A stretch of DNA of 64,000 nt. Origin: Myxococcus dinghuensis (lineage in GTDB: Bacteria > Myxococcota > Myxococcia > Myxococcales > Myxococcaceae). Shown one piece after another: positions 62,084 to 64,000 of this stretch. The stretch covers positions 1 through 64,000 of the forward strand of contig NZ_JAKCFB010000044.1 of NCBI RefSeq assembly GCF_024198235.1. The letters run 5' to 3'. The translations under genes and the position numbers were made by a program. The notes beneath the pieces were generated by a model that searched no databases, was not told the DNA's origin, and worked only from the letters and a program-made list of their open reading frames with translations. Each line of letters starts with the position of its first letter. Within the stretch, counting starts at the first letter, position 1.

Positions 62084-63518
62084 CTAGCCGAACACCCTGA
62101 CCCGAATCTCGTCTCCTCCTCGGCGGTCAGGAGCGCGCTCCTGCTGGCATGCCAACGCCACGGCCCAGAACTTGTCTGCGTGCCCGCGGTTGGTGCGTTC
62201 CGCATCGAAGGACACCTTCCCGGAGGGCAGCACTCGGCGCTTGATGGAGTGAATCTGCCCGACAAGCTCACGCTGGCGCGGCAGGCTGACGTCGCGGCGC
62301 TGAAGGAGAATTTTAAAGTCGGTGGCCCAGCGCTCCTTGGCCTCGTTGGTGAAGTTCTCCGCCGCAACCTGGGGGAAGTCCCGTGCCAGGTTCTCGGCGA
62401 GGTTCATGCCGATGCCGCTGCGGTCGACGGAGAGGCGTGCCACCGGCAGGACGGAAAGAAGGCGCCGCAGGTGGGCCTCCTGCTCCGCGAAGGGAACTCC
62501 CTCGAAGCTCTTCAGCAAGCGGCACGTGAAGCGGCCCTCCACCTCTTCGAAGACGGCTAGCTCCGAGCGGTCTCGGGTGCGGCCCACGTCGAAGCCCGCA
62601 ACCAGTCGTCCCTGGGGCACAGGCACGTCGGAGGCGTCCTGGGCCAGCGGTAGCTCGTCGGTGGTGCACGGGAGGATGAGCTCGTAGGGCAAGAAGCTGT
62701 AGGACTCGTCGACGTAAAAGGCATTCGAATTCCTGCTGGAAGTCCTCCAAGGGGAGTGAGTCGAACTGCTCGGTGAGGACGGGGCGCCCGAAGCGCGCGA
62801 CGCGCTCCTCGGTAGGCATGAGGGGCGCCTCCACTGCGGCGCGCCGCACGTCGAGGGAGAAGAAGCGGCACAGCCACCAGGGCACCATCTGTCGGGTGTG
62901 GTGCGGGTACTTGCGCAGCTCCTGGGTGTCGATCTCCCAGAAGATGCCTCGCCGGCCGAGTGGGGTGCTGCCCCCTGTGAGTTGCCCATGCGAGCGCAGG
63001 ATGAGGGCGGTGCTGCCGGTGTAGACTTCGCGGTCGTTGACCAAGTGAGCCAGCTCGTCGAGGTAGACATCGCCGCGCTTGCCGCGCGGAGGCTTGGCGG
63101 GAACGGAGATGATGCGCGACAGGCGCCGGCCCTTGGCGTTGGATTCGAACGCCAACTCCGTCTTGGCATCCGTCACGAGCTTCTTCTGGAAGGCAGTCGG
63201 CAGCTCCTCGTACACCTGGCGGGCGATGAGCACCTTCTCCACCGCGTCCGAGAGGTTGTAGGAAACGAACACGGCCGTGTGGCCGTCACGCAGGTGGCAG
63301 CGGGCAAGGGCCTCGAGCGCGAAGAGGAAGGAGAAGCCCACCTGGCGGCTCTTCGCCACCCAGCGGAAGCGGGAGCGGTTGTCCAGCAGCGCCTGCTGGT
63401 AGGGCTCCAGCACCACGGGCTCGTTGTCGTAGTGGCAGAGGCCGGAGATGAATCCCGACTCGGTGGCGAGCCACTGGGTGAGGTCATCCTCGGTGCGTTT
63501 GACGATGCCGAGTGTCAC
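62084..63518 (-). pseudogene. terminase large subunit gene with one apparent frameshift
   Basis: The first frame (63518 to about 62723) has the ATPase part: AKSRQVGFSFLFALEALARC (Walker A region), VFVSYNLSDAVEKV, RGDVYLDELAHLVND (Walker B) and STPLGRRGIFWEI. At TGCCTTTTAC (62714-62723) the sequence continues in the +1 frame as FYVDESYSFLPYELI, then GRLVAGFDVGRTRDRSELAV (nuclease Asp) and VSFDAERTNRGHADKFWAVA (final acidic site). The joined protein would be about 477 residues, normal for Mu gp28/PBSX-type enzymes. The frameshift would remove the packaging nuclease. Confidence 0.8.
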
Positions 63519-63530
63519 GGTGTCCTCCTT

Positions 63531-64000
63531 TCAGCCCAGGCCGACGCTCATCGACGAGGAGCGAGCGGCGTCCTCCAGGACGTCGAGCACCTCGGCGCGC
63601 CAGAGCAGCTCGCAGGGGGAGTCTTCATGGTGGGAGAGGGGGACAGCCTCGGCGTACTCCCAGCCTGCGTCCGTCAGCTCCCACTCGCCACTCGCGGCTT
63701 GCCGCTGGAGACCGCATGCCTCCAGGCGGAGGTTCATCGTCTGGGCTGACAACCCCACCCTCTGGCCGAGCTGCTCGGCCGTGAGGCGCGCAGGCGGCCA
63801 GGAGGCGACGAACAGCCCCTGGCGATGGGGCTCCATCGTCAACCCCGTGTCCTCGTTGATGGCGTCGAGGGCGCGGGCCACTGCCAGCCTCGGCTGGAGG
63901 CCTGGGATGAAGGAGGCGAGCGTCCTGGCCACGTCCAGGTGGGCCAGCACCTTGGCCCTGAGCGGTGACGATGCGGCCCCGCGCGGCTCGGCATCCGAAT
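63531..64000 (-). CDS. partial gene at the window edge, antirepressor/HTH-like
   Basis: The frame is open to the right edge, so the N-terminus is outside the window; a GTG at 63950 could be internal. The C-terminal part (QLGQRVGLSAQTMNLRLEAC, GEWELTDAGWEYAEAVPLSH) resembles the winged-helix-like end of phage antirepressors (KilAC type). Its place just upstream of the terminase large subunit also allows a small-terminase role. Confidence 0.5.
   Translation of the reverse strand, partial: SDAEPRGAASSPLRAKVLAHLDVARTLASFIPGLQPRLAVARALDAINEDTGLTMEPHRQGLFVASWPPARLTAEQLGQRVGLSAQTMNLRLEACGLQRQAASGEWELTDAGWEYAEAVPLSHHEDSPCELLWRAEVLDVLEDAARSSSMSVGLG

Overview
The window is high-GC DNA of the codon and gene type seen in myxobacteria (Myxococcus, Corallococcus, Archangium and relatives). 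The most specific pointer is a bacteriocin precursor whose last 45 residues match fulvocin C of Myxococcus fulvus in length, N-terminal Cys pattern and motif order. No rRNA, tRNA or CRISPR array was found. The window splits near 19.2-19.5 kb into an accessory chromosomal region (left) and a large contractile-tail prophage (right), read almost entirely on the minus strand and running off the right edge.

Left region (1-19.2 kb): a truncated transposase is followed by a defence-like island with a GHKL ATPase gene (0.9-3.0 kb) and a coupled SMC-like ATPase/TOPRIM-like pair (6.3-4.5 kb, minus). Between them lies a gene-free stretch rich in perfect hairpins (3.2-3.7 kb). Then come single, mostly plus-strand genes: a small unknown, a methyltransferase, a CoiA-like protein, a minus-strand PD-(D/E)XK-like protein, a secreted CAP protein, an RDD membrane protein, a HEAT-repeat lipoprotein and a di-haem cytochrome. 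A TTGACGCA-rich intergenic repeat recurs six times between 0.7 and 11.8 kb. Several genes here look broken.

Prophage distal module (19.5-25.4 kb, minus): two gamma-glutamylcyclotransferase-like proteins, an amidoligase, a small Cys-rich protein and several unknowns. Four separate genes share an upstream element, CTTG-N15-AGAGCGTGTATG, with identical spacing.

Prophage structural region (25.4-64 kb, minus), in transcription order: partial regulator-like gene, terminase large subunit, bacteriocin precursor, ceramidase-like protein, portal, Mu F-like head protein, a DNA adenine methylase fused to an XkdF-like protease, scaffold, major capsid protein, neck genes, sheath, HNH endonuclease, tube, chaperone-like proteins, tape measure, CIS-tube-like and LysM-like proteins, late control D, spike V, gp25, baseplate J, tail proteins and tail fibre. 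Most neighbours overlap by 1-4 bases. The exceptions are places where a 32-nt element (ATGTCCCCGA ... GCCTTTGTC) sits 6-7 nt before a GGAGG Shine-Dalgarno sequence. Six copies were found. Plus-strand or A+T-rich cargo lies immediately upstream of four of these loci: a PD-(D/E)XK nuclease-like gene flanked by about 195-bp direct repeats, two unknowns, and a zinc-ribbon plus Cys-protease-like pair. A fifth locus appears empty.

The major capsid and terminase genes each contain a single apparent frameshift, so the prophage may be defective, or the sequence may contain errors. No integrase, repressor or lysis genes are visible; they may lie beyond 64 kb.
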